The notes under the pieces are model-generated. The model had not been told where the DNA came from. It was given only the letters and a program-made list of their open reading frames with translations, and made no database searches. A DNA stretch of 64,000 bases from Sphingopyxis sp. PET50 (lineage in GTDB: Bacteria; Pseudomonadota; Alphaproteobacteria; Sphingomonadales; Sphingomonadaceae): assembly GCF_025244705.1 (NCBI RefSeq), contig NZ_CP104207.1, forward strand, positions 3,162,001 to 3,226,000, read 5' to 3'. The first letter of the stretch is position 1, and every line of letters starts with the position of its first letter. Positions 38,855 through 48,735 of this stretch are shown here, one piece after another. The translations under genes and the position numbers were made by a program.

Positions 38855-39760
38855 ATGATCGCCAATCTCATCATCGCGATGCTGCTCGCGCTGCAGCCCG
38901 CCCCTGCCCCTTCGCCCGCCGCCCCCGATCCGCGCCGCCCGGCGCCGGCGTTCGACAGCGTGCCGCCCGACCTGCCGCCGCTGTCCCGTCCTGCGGTGCT
39001 GATCGTCAGCAAGACCAACGGCTATCGCCACGACAGCATCGCAGAGGCGGTGCCCGCGATCGAACGGCTCGTGAAGGCGCGCGGCTGGAGCAGCTTCGCG
39101 ACCGAGAATGCCGCGGTCTTCAACCCCGAGGCGCTCGCCAGGTTCGACGTCATCGTCTTCGCCAATGCCAGCGGCGACATCTACACCCCCGATCAGCGCG
39201 CCGCCTTTCAGGCCTTCATCGCGCGCGGCGGCGGCTTCGTCGGGCTGCACAGCGCGGGCGACGGCAGCCATCCCGCCTGGTTCGTCAAGCTACGCGGCAA
39301 TGGCCAATTCACCGGCCACCCCGGCGGCGCCGACCAGTTCCAGGCGGCCGATCTTGTCGTCGGTGATCGCACCCATCCCGCGACGCGGCATCTTCCCGCG
39401 CGATGGCGCTGGACCGACGAATATTACAGCTGGGACGCGCCGCCCGCCGCCGACGCGCATATCCTCGCCTCGCTCGACGAGAGCAGCCTGCGCCTCGAAC
39501 CCGAATATCGCATGGCGGGCGGCCATGCCCTTATCTGGTGGCGCTGCGAGGGCCGCGCGCGCATCTTCTATTCGGCGCTCGGCCACAAGGCGGAGGCGTG
39601 GAGCGACCCGACGCACCTCGCCATGCTCGACGGCGCGATCGGCTGGGCGGGGTGGGCGGAAGGAGAGGAGTGCGACGGGCATCCATGCCGGCCGCCGATT
39701 GACAGGCGGGCGGTCAGCGGCGAAACGGCGGCGCACCGGGCGCAGGCGGGGCGCGGCTAA
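38855..39760 (+). CDS. ThuA-like domain protein (trehalose-utilisation type)
   Basis: A short signal-like N-terminus (MIANLIIAMLLALQPAPAP) and Pro-rich spacer lead to a ThuA fold: LIVSKTNGYRHDSIAEAVPAI, DVIVFANASGDIYTP, GGGFVGLHSAGDGSHPAWF and ARIFYSALGHKAEAW. ThuA domains have a glutamine-amidotransferase-like fold and act on carbohydrate substrates. It is 301 residues and intact. Confidence 0.85.
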   Translation: MIANLIIAMLLALQPAPAPSPAAPDPRRPAPAFDSVPPDLPPLSRPAVLIVSKTNGYRHDSIAEAVPAIERLVKARGWSSFATENAAVFNPEALARFDVIVFANASGDIYTPDQRAAFQAFIARGGGFVGLHSAGDGSHPAWFVKLRGNGQFTGHPGGADQFQAADLVVGDRTHPATRHLPARWRWTDEYYSWDAPPAADAHILASLDESSLRLEPEYRMAGGHALIWWRCEGRARIFYSALGHKAEAWSDPTHLAMLDGAIGWAGWAEGEECDGHPCRPPIDRRAVSGETAAHRAQAGRG

Positions 39761-39781
39761 GCGAAATCGCACAAGGGGGGA

Positions 39782-42042
39782 ATGACATTGAGAGAAGCCC
39801 AGAAACCGGACCATGTCAGCCTCAACTCGCTGCTCAACCGGCTCAAGGACGGGCGCTATATGGTGCCCGACTTCCAGCGTGATTTCGAATGGAAGGCGCG
39901 CGATATCCGCGACCTCACCCGGTCGATATTCCTCGACTATTACATCGGCAGCCTGCTGCTGTGGAAAGGCACGCAGGATCATTATCGCGACCTGTCGTGC
40001 ACGCCGCTCTATGGGCGCCCGCACGGCAGCCCCGAATATATCGTGCTCGACGGGCAGCAGCGGCTGACCGCGATCAACTACGCCTTCGTCGCGCCCGACG
40101 AACGGCTGCCGACGCGCGTCAGCCGCGCACTCTATTTCGTCCGCGTCGATCGTTTCATGGCGGAGGAATATGACGACGCCTTCGATTTCACCTATCTGAA
40201 CGCCGGGCGCGGCGACGGGCTGACCGGCTTCACCGCCTTTTACGGCGCGCCCGAACGCCAATATGCCAACCATGTCTTCCCGCTCGCCGTCGTCGGTGCG
40301 GGGGGATGGGAATTGTCGAACTGGGTCCAGGGCTATACCGCCTATTGGCGGCAACAGGCCGAGGCGGCGGAAGCGGAGGACGCACGGGCAGAGGCGGCGC
40401 TCCACGCCGGCAATGCCGTCGCCTTCGGCGAGCATCTCAAGAGCATCACCGAAACCTTCCAGATCAGCTATATCGAACTCGACCGCGACCTGCCGATCGA
40501 CAAGGTCTGCGACATCTTCACCCAGATCAACAGCAAGGGCGTGCGGCTCGACATCTTCGACCTGCTCAACGCGCTGCTCAAGCCCAAGGGCGTGCAGCTC
40601 AAGGCGATGTGGCACGCCGCGGCGCCGCGGCTCGAATTCGTCGAAACCGGCAAGCTCAACGTCTATATCCTCCAGGTCATGTCGATCCTGCGGCAAACCT
40701 ATTCGTCGCCCAAATATCTCTATTATCTCCTGCCCGGCGTCGAACGAAAGACGCGCAACGCCGACGGCAGCTTCGAACGCCATGTCATGATCGCCGACGC
40801 CGAGACGTTTCAGCCGGCGCTGGGACGAAGCGGTCCAGGCGCTCGAAACCGCGATCGCGCGCCTGCGCCATCCGCAGGAATTCGGCGTCAGCAAATCCAC
40901 CTATCTTCCCTATTTCGCGATCCTTCCCGTCTTCGCGGCGGCGCTCGCCGAGGTGAAGGCGCAGCCGCCGGCAGAACCGGCTCGCCGCCGACGGGCGCTT
41001 CCGCCTGTGGTATTGGGCGTCGATCTTCACCAACCGCTATTCGGCGTCGAGCGAAACGACCGCGGCACGCGACATCCAGGACCTGCGCGCGTGGTTCGCC
41101 GACGGCGCCGCCGAACCCTCGGTGATCGGCCAGTTCCGCGCGCTTGTCCCCGCGCTCGACCTGCGCGGCGATACCAAGAAGGGGTTCGCGGTCTATAACG
41201 CGATCTTCAACCTGCTCGTCATCGCCGGCGCGCAGGACTGGGTCAGCGGCGCGATACCGCAGCCCGACGAACTCGACGACCATCACATCGTGCCCAAGAG
41301 CTGGGGGACGCAGCATCTCGCGCCGGGCGCGGTCGACACGATCCTCAACCGCACGCCGCTCTCGGAGGAAACCAACCGCGCCGTCGTCCGCGACCGGCTG
41401 CCCAACGCCTATCTGCCCGACCTGATCGTCAGGAACGGCCGGGCGGCGGTCGAGGCGATCATGGCGACGCATTTCATCAACCCGGCGGCGCTCGACATCC
41501 TGCTGCGCGATCCCTTCACGCCCGAGGATTTCGACGCCTTCATCCGCGAGCGGCAGCGGGCGATCACCCATGCGGTGCAGACGTTGCTGATCGGCGGCCG
41601 GGCCGACCTGCCGGCCGATCTGCGCGCGCTCGACGAGGCCGTCGAACGTATCGAGCTGCGCCTGCGCCGCCTCGTCGTCGCGAAGCTCGACAACGACCGG
41701 GACCTGTGGCCGCAGCATATGCGCGAAAAGCTCTCCGGCCGCATCGCGCAGGAGCTGAAACGCCATCCGGGCACCCACGAAAGCCGCTATGCCGCGCTCG
41801 ACGCCGCGATCGAATTCGCCGATCTCACCGAATTGCTCGACGCGATGGTGGCAAAGGACCTCGCCGACCGCTTCACCGACGTCTTTCCGCACAAGGAGGG
41901 GCTGATCGCCAAGTTCGGGCAGCTCGGGCAATTGCGCAACGGCATCCGGCACAGCCGGACCGTGAACGACGTCGTCCGCCTCGAAGGCGAAGCGGCGGTG
42001 CACTGGTTCGACCATGCGCTCGGCGCCGCGGGAGTGCCTTGA
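39782..42042 (+). CDS. DUF262 (GmrS/ParB-like) plus HNH protein, with two frame breaks
   Basis: The N-terminal DUF262 domain has MVPDFQRDFEWKARDI, IVLDGQQRLTAI (DGQQR) and DIFTQINSKGVRLDIFDLL. After a break near 40816 (CAGCCGGCGCTGGG; one C less gives FQRRWDEAVQALE) and another near 40970 (GCCGCCGGCAG), the C-terminal part holds the HNH nuclease signature DDHHIVPKS (~41278) and ILNRTPLSEETNR, then a helical tail. About 752 residues. This layout is that of GmrSD-like modification-dependent restriction or related phage-defence proteins; the substrate is unknown. No partner gene is obvious. Confidence 0.83.
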
Positions 42043-42055
42043 ACGGCGGGCGCGG

Positions 42056-42826
42056 CTATTTCTTCACCCGCCACTCGCGCATATAGGTCGATTCCTCGCC
42101 ATATTTCCGGTCGCGAGCCGCCGCCTGCGCGGCGAGTTCCTCGGCCGTCGAGGCGCGCGCCGCGCTGTTCTTGATCAAGGTGTCGCGGCGGATCGGGATC
42201 AGCTGCGCGATCGGCGTGCCCGCGGGCAGGACATGCTCGCCCACCGGCCCGGTCCAGGCGAAGGGCAGGTTCACCGTCGTGTCGAAGCGGTCGCAATCGA
42301 CGAACCCCGAAAAACAGGTGAAGGGCAGGTCGGGGCGGCTCAGCGGCTGGACGAACAGCACCGAATAGCCGTCGGGCACCTTGATCCGCCACGGGTTGAT
42401 GAATTTCAGCGGCATCGTGCGCTCGAACGGCGGTTCGGGCGCGCCGATCTGCGCCGGGTGATGCTGTTCGACCGGCTGGAAGGGCACGCCTTCGGCCCAG
42501 CCCATCCGGATCGACACCCGGTCCTCGGGCACGGCGATCAGCACGTCGAAGGGCAGCGGCAGGACGAAGCCCAGCGAAAAGGCGTCGGTCATCGGCAGGC
42601 ACGCCTTGGCGGTCATCGCGGGTAGGCCGTTTTCATAGGTCATGCCCATTTCGCGGTTCAGCCGCCTGAACCAGTCGGGGGCGAAGCGGATCGCGCGCTC
42701 GGGCGCCGGAATCGTGCCGGCGAGCGCGGGATCGCAAAGAAATTCGATCGTCGGCGCGGCAGCCTGTGCCGCCACCGCCGTCCCGCCGGGTCCACCGATC
42801 CCGAAGCTGATCTTATACCCGCTCAT
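42056..42826 (-). CDS. DUF6065 family protein
   Basis: This 256-residue cytosolic protein shows EFLCDPALAGTIPAPERA, RFAPDWFRRL, KFINPWRIKVPDGYSVLFV and NRPD/SRPDLPFTCFSGFVDCDRF, the DUF6065 pattern as I recall it. The function is unknown; members are scattered in proteobacteria and phages. It is convergent with the DUF262/HNH gene (14 bp between stops). Confidence 0.65.
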   Translation of the reverse strand: MSGYKISFGIGGPGGTAVAAQAAAPTIEFLCDPALAGTIPAPERAIRFAPDWFRRLNREMGMTYENGLPAMTAKACLPMTDAFSLGFVLPLPFDVLIAVPEDRVSIRMGWAEGVPFQPVEQHHPAQIGAPEPPFERTMPLKFINPWRIKVPDGYSVLFVQPLSRPDLPFTCFSGFVDCDRFDTTVNLPFAWTGPVGEHVLPAGTPIAQLIPIRRDTLIKNSAARASTAEELAAQAAARDRKYGEESTYMREWRVKK

Positions 42827-42962
42827 CGCCCCATCCTTCGACCGCCACCGTGTCGCAAAAGCGGGCGCCTGACAATCCCGCGGGGCGAGACAGGGCGCGG
42901 ATTCGACTCTCGCCGCCGATGAGAACATAATATGAACATCAATAGCGATTCGAAAACGGCAA

Positions 42963-43556
42963 ATGACTCCCCTGTTCCGCTATTTTCTGGGCTTTCGGGT
43001 CGATCCCGCCGCAGGCGCCCGGATCATCGCGCCCTTCTCGCCGGTGCCCGGCGGCACATTCAGGCCGCTGGAACTGGACAAGTTGCACCTGACGCTTTGC
43101 GTCATCGCCGAAACACCGGTTCCGCACGTGTCGATCCGGGACTGGCTCGTGCAGGCTTTCGAGACCGGGTTGCCGCCTGCGAGCGAAATCCGCTTCGGCC
43201 GGATATTGCGCCGGGCGAACGGCGCCGAACTGGTCACCACGGGCAGCATCGCCGGCATCCGCCGCGTCTACGAGCGGATCGTCGCGCTGCTCGATCCGCT
43301 GGCCAGCCGCGGGATCGCGCCGCTCCACCGGACGTCGGGCCTTCGTCCGCACATCACGCTCGGTTATGGCAAATGCCCGCTCGACCGGGTGCCCGTCGTC
43401 TGGCACTGGATGCCGCGCGAGCTGGTGCTGATCGAAAGCCTGGTCGGTCGCGGCATCCACCGCGTGCTGCAAAGCTGGATGCTCGAAGCGCCGGCACAGC
43501 ATTGCTTCGGGTTTCTCCGCGACGACCAGGCGAGGTCGCGGCCCCGATTCCCGTGA
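42963..43556 (+). CDS. 2H phosphoesterase / 2'-5' RNA ligase-like protein
   Basis: This 197-residue protein has HxT motifs KLHLTLCVIAE and LRPHITLGYGK about 90 residues apart and ELVLIESLVGRGIH near the end, typical of ThpR/LigT-like enzymes. It is the second such gene in 8 kb. It begins MTPLFRYFLGF just inside a GC-rich intergenic stretch. Confidence 0.83.
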   Translation: MTPLFRYFLGFRVDPAAGARIIAPFSPVPGGTFRPLELDKLHLTLCVIAETPVPHVSIRDWLVQAFETGLPPASEIRFGRILRRANGAELVTTGSIAGIRRVYERIVALLDPLASRGIAPLHRTSGLRPHITLGYGKCPLDRVPVVWHWMPRELVLIESLVGRGIHRVLQSWMLEAPAQHCFGFLRDDQARSRPRFP

Positions 43557-43665
43557 CGGTCAGCGGCCCGGCGACGAAGCCGCGACCGCCGCCGATTGCG
43601 GCCTTTGGTCCAAAACGGAACGGCTTCGGCTGGGCCTGGCGGCGTGTGGCGGGCAGCAACGCGGC

Positions 43666-44310
43666 ATGAGCGATGCCCAGGGGGAAATCCATCTCGTCCT
43701 GCCCGATCCGGTCGAGCGCGCGGCCTGCTTCCGGACGCTCGCGGCCGGTGCGGTGCGGGTGGTGCGCAGCTTTGCCAGCGCCGATGATTATCTGGAGGCC
43801 GAAGCCGACCATGGCGGCGGCCTGCTGCTGTTTCACTGGCGCCAGCCGGGGCCGACCGACGGCGCGACGCTGCTCGGCCATGTGAAGGGCAAGCCCGATA
43901 TCGCGCCCTTTGTCGCCGCCGACCGGCTGAGCCTGGCCGAAACCCGGCTGATTCTGCGCAGCGGCGCGCTCGATCTCTTGCCCGCGCCGCTCGATCCGCG
44001 GCTGGTGCGGCGCACGCTCGACCAGGCGCTGGACGATTGGCGGCATGGCCAGCAGCAGCGCGCCTTGCACCGTGCCGCCGAGGCACGGCTGGCGGCGCTG
44101 ACCCCGCGCGAGCAGGATATATTGGACGCGATCGCGGCGGGGCTGGGCAATAAGGCGATCGCGCGGCGGCTCGACCTCAGCCCGCGGACGGTCGAGGTGC
44201 ACCGCGCCAATATCATGCGCCGCGCCGAAGCGGGAAGCGTCGCCGAACTGCTGCGGCTGCGCTTCCTTGCCCAATCGGGTTCGGCCAATTCTCTCCGTTT
44301 CGGAACATGA
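43666..44310 (+). CDS. FixJ/LuxR-type regulator with degenerate receiver domain
   Basis: This 214-residue protein has a receiver-like N-domain (residues 8-120) and a LuxR HTH (LTPREQDILDAIAAGLGNKAIARRL, SPRTVEVHRANIMRR, cited in pieces). In the receiver, the usual DxxLPG around the phospho-Asp reads LLFHWRQPG, so the Asp is missing. It may act without phosphorylation. No sensor kinase is adjacent. Confidence 0.82.
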   Translation: MSDAQGEIHLVLPDPVERAACFRTLAAGAVRVVRSFASADDYLEAEADHGGGLLLFHWRQPGPTDGATLLGHVKGKPDIAPFVAADRLSLAETRLILRSGALDLLPAPLDPRLVRRTLDQALDDWRHGQQQRALHRAAEARLAALTPREQDILDAIAAGLGNKAIARRLDLSPRTVEVHRANIMRRAEAGSVAELLRLRFLAQSGSANSLRFGT

Positions 44311-44488
44311 TCGCCACAGGGCGCGGTGAATGTTTCGCGCGCGCCGCCGTAGACGACAGCGAACGGCGCGGCGCCCTTCGTTGGTCCCTGGGGCCCGCGT
44401 CGTTCGCTCCGCGCGGCTACCCCACCTGGCCGCTTCCACCACGGGCTAGGCCGGGCGACCCTCCGGCTAGCCCCAACCGGTGGACCCG

Positions 44489-45541
44489 TCAGCCCGTCAC
44501 CAGCGCGCGCTGTTCGGCGCGGCCCATCGACAGCAGGATCGGATCGGCCGCCTGCCGCGCCATGAAGTCGGCCTTGCCCCCGATCCCCTGCCAGCCGATG
44601 CCGATCAGCGCCTGCGCGATCGCGCCGCCCAGCGTGTCGCCGGGGCCGGGAAGGATGAGGACGTCGGGCGCATACTCCTTGACCGCGACCTGCACCGACA
44701 GCGCGAAATCATAGGGCGCGAGTATCTGGTGGCCGAAAGTGTAATCCCACACTTCCGAGGGGTCGGACGAAAAGCGCCGCCAGATATGGCCGCGCCCGTC
44801 GACCATCGGGATCGCGGGGCCGCCGAAGAGCGACACCGGCAATTCGGCCCTGGCCTTGTCCGAACTGCCGACCATCAGCGGGGTGTGGAAGGGACCGTGG
44901 CCCGCGAGGCGCAGCGGATCGCGCCCGGGGGTCGGCGGCGCTTCGGCGAGCAGCGCGGCGAGTCCCTCTTCATTGCCCGCGAACACCAGCATCCCGGCAA
45001 GGTCGATCGACAGCGCGAGCGCGTGGCCGGGGCGGGTGCCGATCGCGGCGACGAGCGCGAGGAGCCGGTCGCGAAGACCGGGGACCGGGCGCCAGTCGTC
45101 ATCGACCACCTGCAGCAATATCTGGCCGCCGGGGCCGTGCGTCTGGCTGTTGAGGCCCATCGCGTTGCTGATGCGAAAACCGTCCGCGATGGAAACCGCG
45201 CCGCCGAGCGCGAGGGCGCTGTACCAGCCCATCGAATTGCCCGCGACCGCGACGACGTCATATTTCTCGCGGTCGATGCTGAGCCAGTCGAGCGCGGTCG
45301 CGGTGTAGATCAGCGGTGCGGCGACGTCGCCGCGCATATGCGTCGCGACGCTGAAACGCTCGGCGCCGTCGAGGGTGCTCACCGCCGGCTGACCGCGCTC
45401 GCGGCGCTGGGCATCGAAATTGGCGATCACATCGGCGAAGCGCGCGCCATGCAGCCGCGCGATGCTGCCAAGCTCGCCCTTGCCATAGGTGCCGCGGCCG
45501 GGAGCGACGACGAGGGCGGTCCTGCGATTGCCTCCCATCAC
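44489..45541 (-). CDS. Malonyl-CoA:ACP transacylase-like protein
   Basis: This 350-residue protein has the acyltransferase nucleophile elbow VAGNSMGWYSALA (GxSxG) and the catalytic His in HGPFHTPLM, as in FabD. NSQTHGPGGQILLQVVDDD is a further FabD-like region. It follows a fused 2-oxoacid dehydrogenase gene on the same strand across a REP-type repeat. Being longer than FabD (about 310), it may have another acyl substrate. The frame is intact. Confidence 0.75.
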   Translation of the reverse strand: MMGGNRRTALVVAPGRGTYGKGELGSIARLHGARFADVIANFDAQRRERGQPAVSTLDGAERFSVATHMRGDVAAPLIYTATALDWLSIDREKYDVVAVAGNSMGWYSALALGGAVSIADGFRISNAMGLNSQTHGPGGQILLQVVDDDWRPVPGLRDRLLALVAAIGTRPGHALALSIDLAGMLVFAGNEEGLAALLAEAPPTPGRDPLRLAGHGPFHTPLMVGSSDKARAELPVSLFGGPAIPMVDGRGHIWRRFSSDPSEVWDYTFGHQILAPYDFALSVQVAVKEYAPDVLILPGPGDTLGGAIAQALIGIGWQGIGGKADFMARQAADPILLSMGRAEQRALVTG

Positions 45542-45552
45542 CTCCCCCTCAT

Positions 45553-45640
45553 CCGTTCGTGCTGAGCTTGTCGAAGCACTGTTCTTCTCTTTCTGCGGTT
45601 AAAAACAAGGACGGCCCTTCGACAAGCTCAGGGCAAACGG
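45553..45640. repeat. Inverted repeat of the GAGCTTGTCGAAG family, copy 1
   Basis: CCGTTCGTGCTGAGCTTGTCGAAGCACTGTTCTT (45553-45586 extent) faces AAGGACGGCCCTTCGACAAGCTCAGGGCAAACGG (45607-45640 extent). The same element recurs at 55418-55509. Confidence 0.88.
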
Positions 45641-45649
45641 TTTTAGAAG

Positions 45650-47858
45650 CTATTCTTTGGACAGAAGATCGCGCGCAGCAGCGACGATCGAATCGCGGCT
45701 GGGCAGCGTGAGCGTCGCGGCCTTGCCGAGCGGAATGAAGCTGTCGTCGGCGGCGATGCGCTTGAGTTTCTTGTCGGGCGTGCGTTCGACGAACGTCGCC
45801 ATCAGCGCCTCGCTCTGCGAGCCGGTGATGCGGCATTCGTCGACGATCAGGATGCGTTTCGCCTCGCCGACGGCTGCCACCAGCCTGTCCTCGTCGACCG
45901 GGCCGAGCCAGCGCAGGTCGATCACCCGCGCCTGGACGCCATCGGCGGCGAGCAGTTTCTCGGCCTGCCGCGACAGATAAGTGCCGTTGCCATAGGTGAC
46001 GATCGCCAGATCGCCGCCGTCGCCATGCACCCCGACCTCGCCGAGCCGGATCGGCGCGCCCTCGCCGGGCGCCTCGTAAACGCTGGTCCACAGGCCATCG
46101 CCTTCCTCGTGGAGGTCGCGGGTCATGTAGAGCGCGATCGGCTCGACGAACACGACCACCCGTTGCTCCTCGCGCGCCAGCCGCACGCATTCGCGGAGCA
46201 TCGCGACGGCGTCGCGGCCGTTCGACGGCACCGCGAGGATCAGGCCCGGGATGTCGCGGAACACCGCGAGGCTGTTATCGTTGTGGAAATGGCCGCCGAA
46301 GCCCTTCTGGTAACCGAGCCCCGCGATCCGGATCACCATCGGGTTGGTGTACTGGCCGTTGGAGAAGAAGCTGAGCGTCGCCGCCTCGCCGCGGATCTGG
46401 TCCTCGGCATTGTGGACATAGGCGAGGAACTGGATTTCGGGCATCGGCAGGAAACCGTTGTGCGCCATGCCGATCGCGAGGCCGAGGATCGCCTGTTCGT
46501 CGAGCAAAGTGTTGACTACACGCGCCGAACCGAAACGCTGATGCAGCTTCGCGGTGACGTTGTAGACGCCGCCCTTCGGCCCGACATCCTCGCCCGCGAC
46601 GACGATTTCCCGGTGCGCGAGCATCAGGTCGGCGAGCGCCCAGCTGAGCAGCCGCGCCATGTGCTGCGGCTTGTCCATCGCCTGCGCATCGCTGCCGAAC
46701 ATCGCCTTGCGGTCCTCTGCCGAAGGGGTGTTGGGCCGCGCGACCTCGCGCTTCGGCGGGACGATGCTTTCCATCACCGCGGCGGGCGTCGTCAGCTTGG
46801 GGCGGCGGATCGCCGCTTCGGCTTGCCGCGCCAGCGTCGCGCCGATCTCCTCATAGGCCTCGGCGATCTCGGCGGGGGTCATCCAGCCCTGCCCGGCCAT
46901 CAGCGCCGCGCCCTTGAGCAGCGGATCGCGCGCTTCATCGGATTCGATCAGGGCTTTCGGCAGATAGGCGCCCTGCACGTCCGACCCGGCGTGGCCGTAG
47001 AGACGCACGGTCGCCATATGGAGAAACACCGGCCGGCGCGTCCGGCGCGCATGATCGGCGGCTTCCCTCGCGCCCGCATAGGCCGACACCAGATCGGTGC
47101 CGTCGCACTGGATATAATGGAGCCCGGCGCGGTGCCGGAACTGCGCCTCGATCCAGCCCGTCGGCGTGCGGGTCGAAATGCCGATGCCATTATCCTCGCA
47201 CAGGAAGATCAGCGGCATCGGCGAACCCTGAAACGCCGCCCAGCCCGCGGTGTTGAACGCGCCCTGCGCGGTCGAATGATTCGCCGAGGCGTCGCCGAAA
47301 CTCGCCAGCACCACCGCATCGTCGGGCAGCGGCAGGCCCTTCATCCCCTGACGCCGCGCGATGCCGATCGAGAAAGCGGCGCCGACCGCCTTGGGCAGGT
47401 GCGACGCGATGGTCGAGGTCTGCGGCGGGATCGCCAGCGGCTTCGACCCGATCACCTTGTGCCGAGCCGCCCGAAATCGGATCCTCGCTCGACGCGGCGA
47501 AGCTCAGCAGCATGTCCCAGGTCGGCGTGCCGCCCGGAAGCTGGCGCGCGCGGTGGAGCTGGAAGGCGTTCGAGCGATAGTGAAGAAAGGCCATGTCGGT
47601 GACGCGCAGCGCTGCGGCGACCGCGGCATTGCCCTCGTGCCCCGACGACCCGATCGTATAGAAACCCTCGCCCCGCGCCTGTAACGCACGCGACAGCCGG
47701 TCCATCTGGCGGCTGGTGAGCTGCGACAGGAAGAGGTCGGTGGCTTCGCCGCGCGACAGGCCGACGGCCGCCGGACCCGGCGCATCGCCGCGGTCGGGCA
47801 GCCGCCCGTCCGCCAGCGCGGCGAGGAATTTTTCATGTACCGCCTGAGCCGCGTCCAC
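45650..47858 (-). CDS. 2-oxoacid dehydrogenase E1, fused alpha and beta subunits, with one frame break
   Basis: A GTG start (47858, ribosome site GGGAGG) opens an alpha part with SSGHEGNAAVAAALR and, after a break near 47465 (GGCGGCTCGGCAC; one base less gives SGGRHKVIGSKPL), the thiamine-diphosphate motif VLASFGDASANHSTAQGAFN. A linker near residue 370 leads to the beta part (IVVAGEDVGPKGGVYNVT, LPMPEIQFLAYVHNAEDQ). About 735 residues. The alpha-beta fusion resembles branched-chain 2-oxoacid dehydrogenase E1. No E2 or E3 gene is nearby. Confidence 0.85.
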
Positions 47859-48023
47859 ACCCGTCCTCCCGTCATCGCATCGCCCGCAGGCGCAACCGTC
47901 CGCCGTGCCGTCGCGGCGCGCTATTACGGGCCACCCGCGCGCGCAAGCATCTCTTGCCATCGCGCCCGCGGGCGCGCTACCACTTGCCCCGATGATCCAC
48001 CGGGGCGGAAGCATTATTTCGAC

Positions 48024-48735
48024 ATGATATCGCTGTGGATCGCCCAGGCGTCGGCCGCCGCCGCACCGCCGAGCGCCGACGGGGGTGGGGGCTGGCTCGT
48101 CGATCCCGAACTCGTCGAGCCGAGCTACACCCAGACGATGGCGGGTGGCACGATCCAGACCGCCTTCCCGCCGCCACCGCCGCCGCCGAACACCCCCGAA
48201 TGGCTGGAGGCGATTTTTCGCGCCATCGGCGACTTTTTCGAATGGAGCGCGCCCAGCCGGCAAGCCCTTGCTGTGGATCGGCGCCGTCCTGCTCGTGCTG
48301 CTGCTCCTCTATCTGTTCGTTCCCGCCTTCGCGACCTGGGTCGATGACTTGCGCTTCCGCCGCAAGCGCAAGGCGCTGGAGGAGGAGGCCGATATGGTCG
48401 GGCAGGCCGAAGCCGGCGCCGCGCGCGCGCTGCTGGCCGAGGCCGACGCGCTCGCCGCCGCGGGACGCTATGCCGAGGCGGCGCACCTGCTGCTCTATCG
48501 CAGCGTCGAGGATATCGAGGGGCGCCGCCCCGGGCTGGTCAAGCCGGCGATGACCTCGCGCGACCTGGCGATGGCGCACGATCTGCCCGCGGTGGCGCGC
48601 GAAGCGTTCAGCCGCATCGCGCGTGCGGTCGAGATCAGCCTGTTCGGCGGCCGCGCCATCGACGCCGGCGCATGGGAACAGTGCCGCACCGCCTATGCCG
48701 AAATGACGGTTCCCAAGAACTGGGCCCGCGCATGA
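48024..48735 (+). CDS. DUF4129-like protein, with one frame break
   Basis: The N-terminus MISLWIAQASA is followed by a Pro-rich periplasmic-looking stretch. Then, after a break at 48257 (CCCAGCCGGCAAG; AGCGGC restores), comes a membrane helix (LLWIGAVLLVLLLLYLFV) and a cytoplasmic domain (AEADALAAAGRYAEAAHLLLYR), which is the DUF4129 tail. About 236 residues. It is the first gene of a six-gene unit with overlapping ends (to 54148). DUF4129 is often next to transglutaminase or MoxR/DUF58 genes. Confidence 0.75.

Noticed and set aside
44330..44488. Small gene between the LuxR and transacylase genes
   Set aside because: No frame with a ribosome site or family resemblance; a GC-rich stretch with short palindromes (GGCTAGGCC, GGCTAGCC) only.
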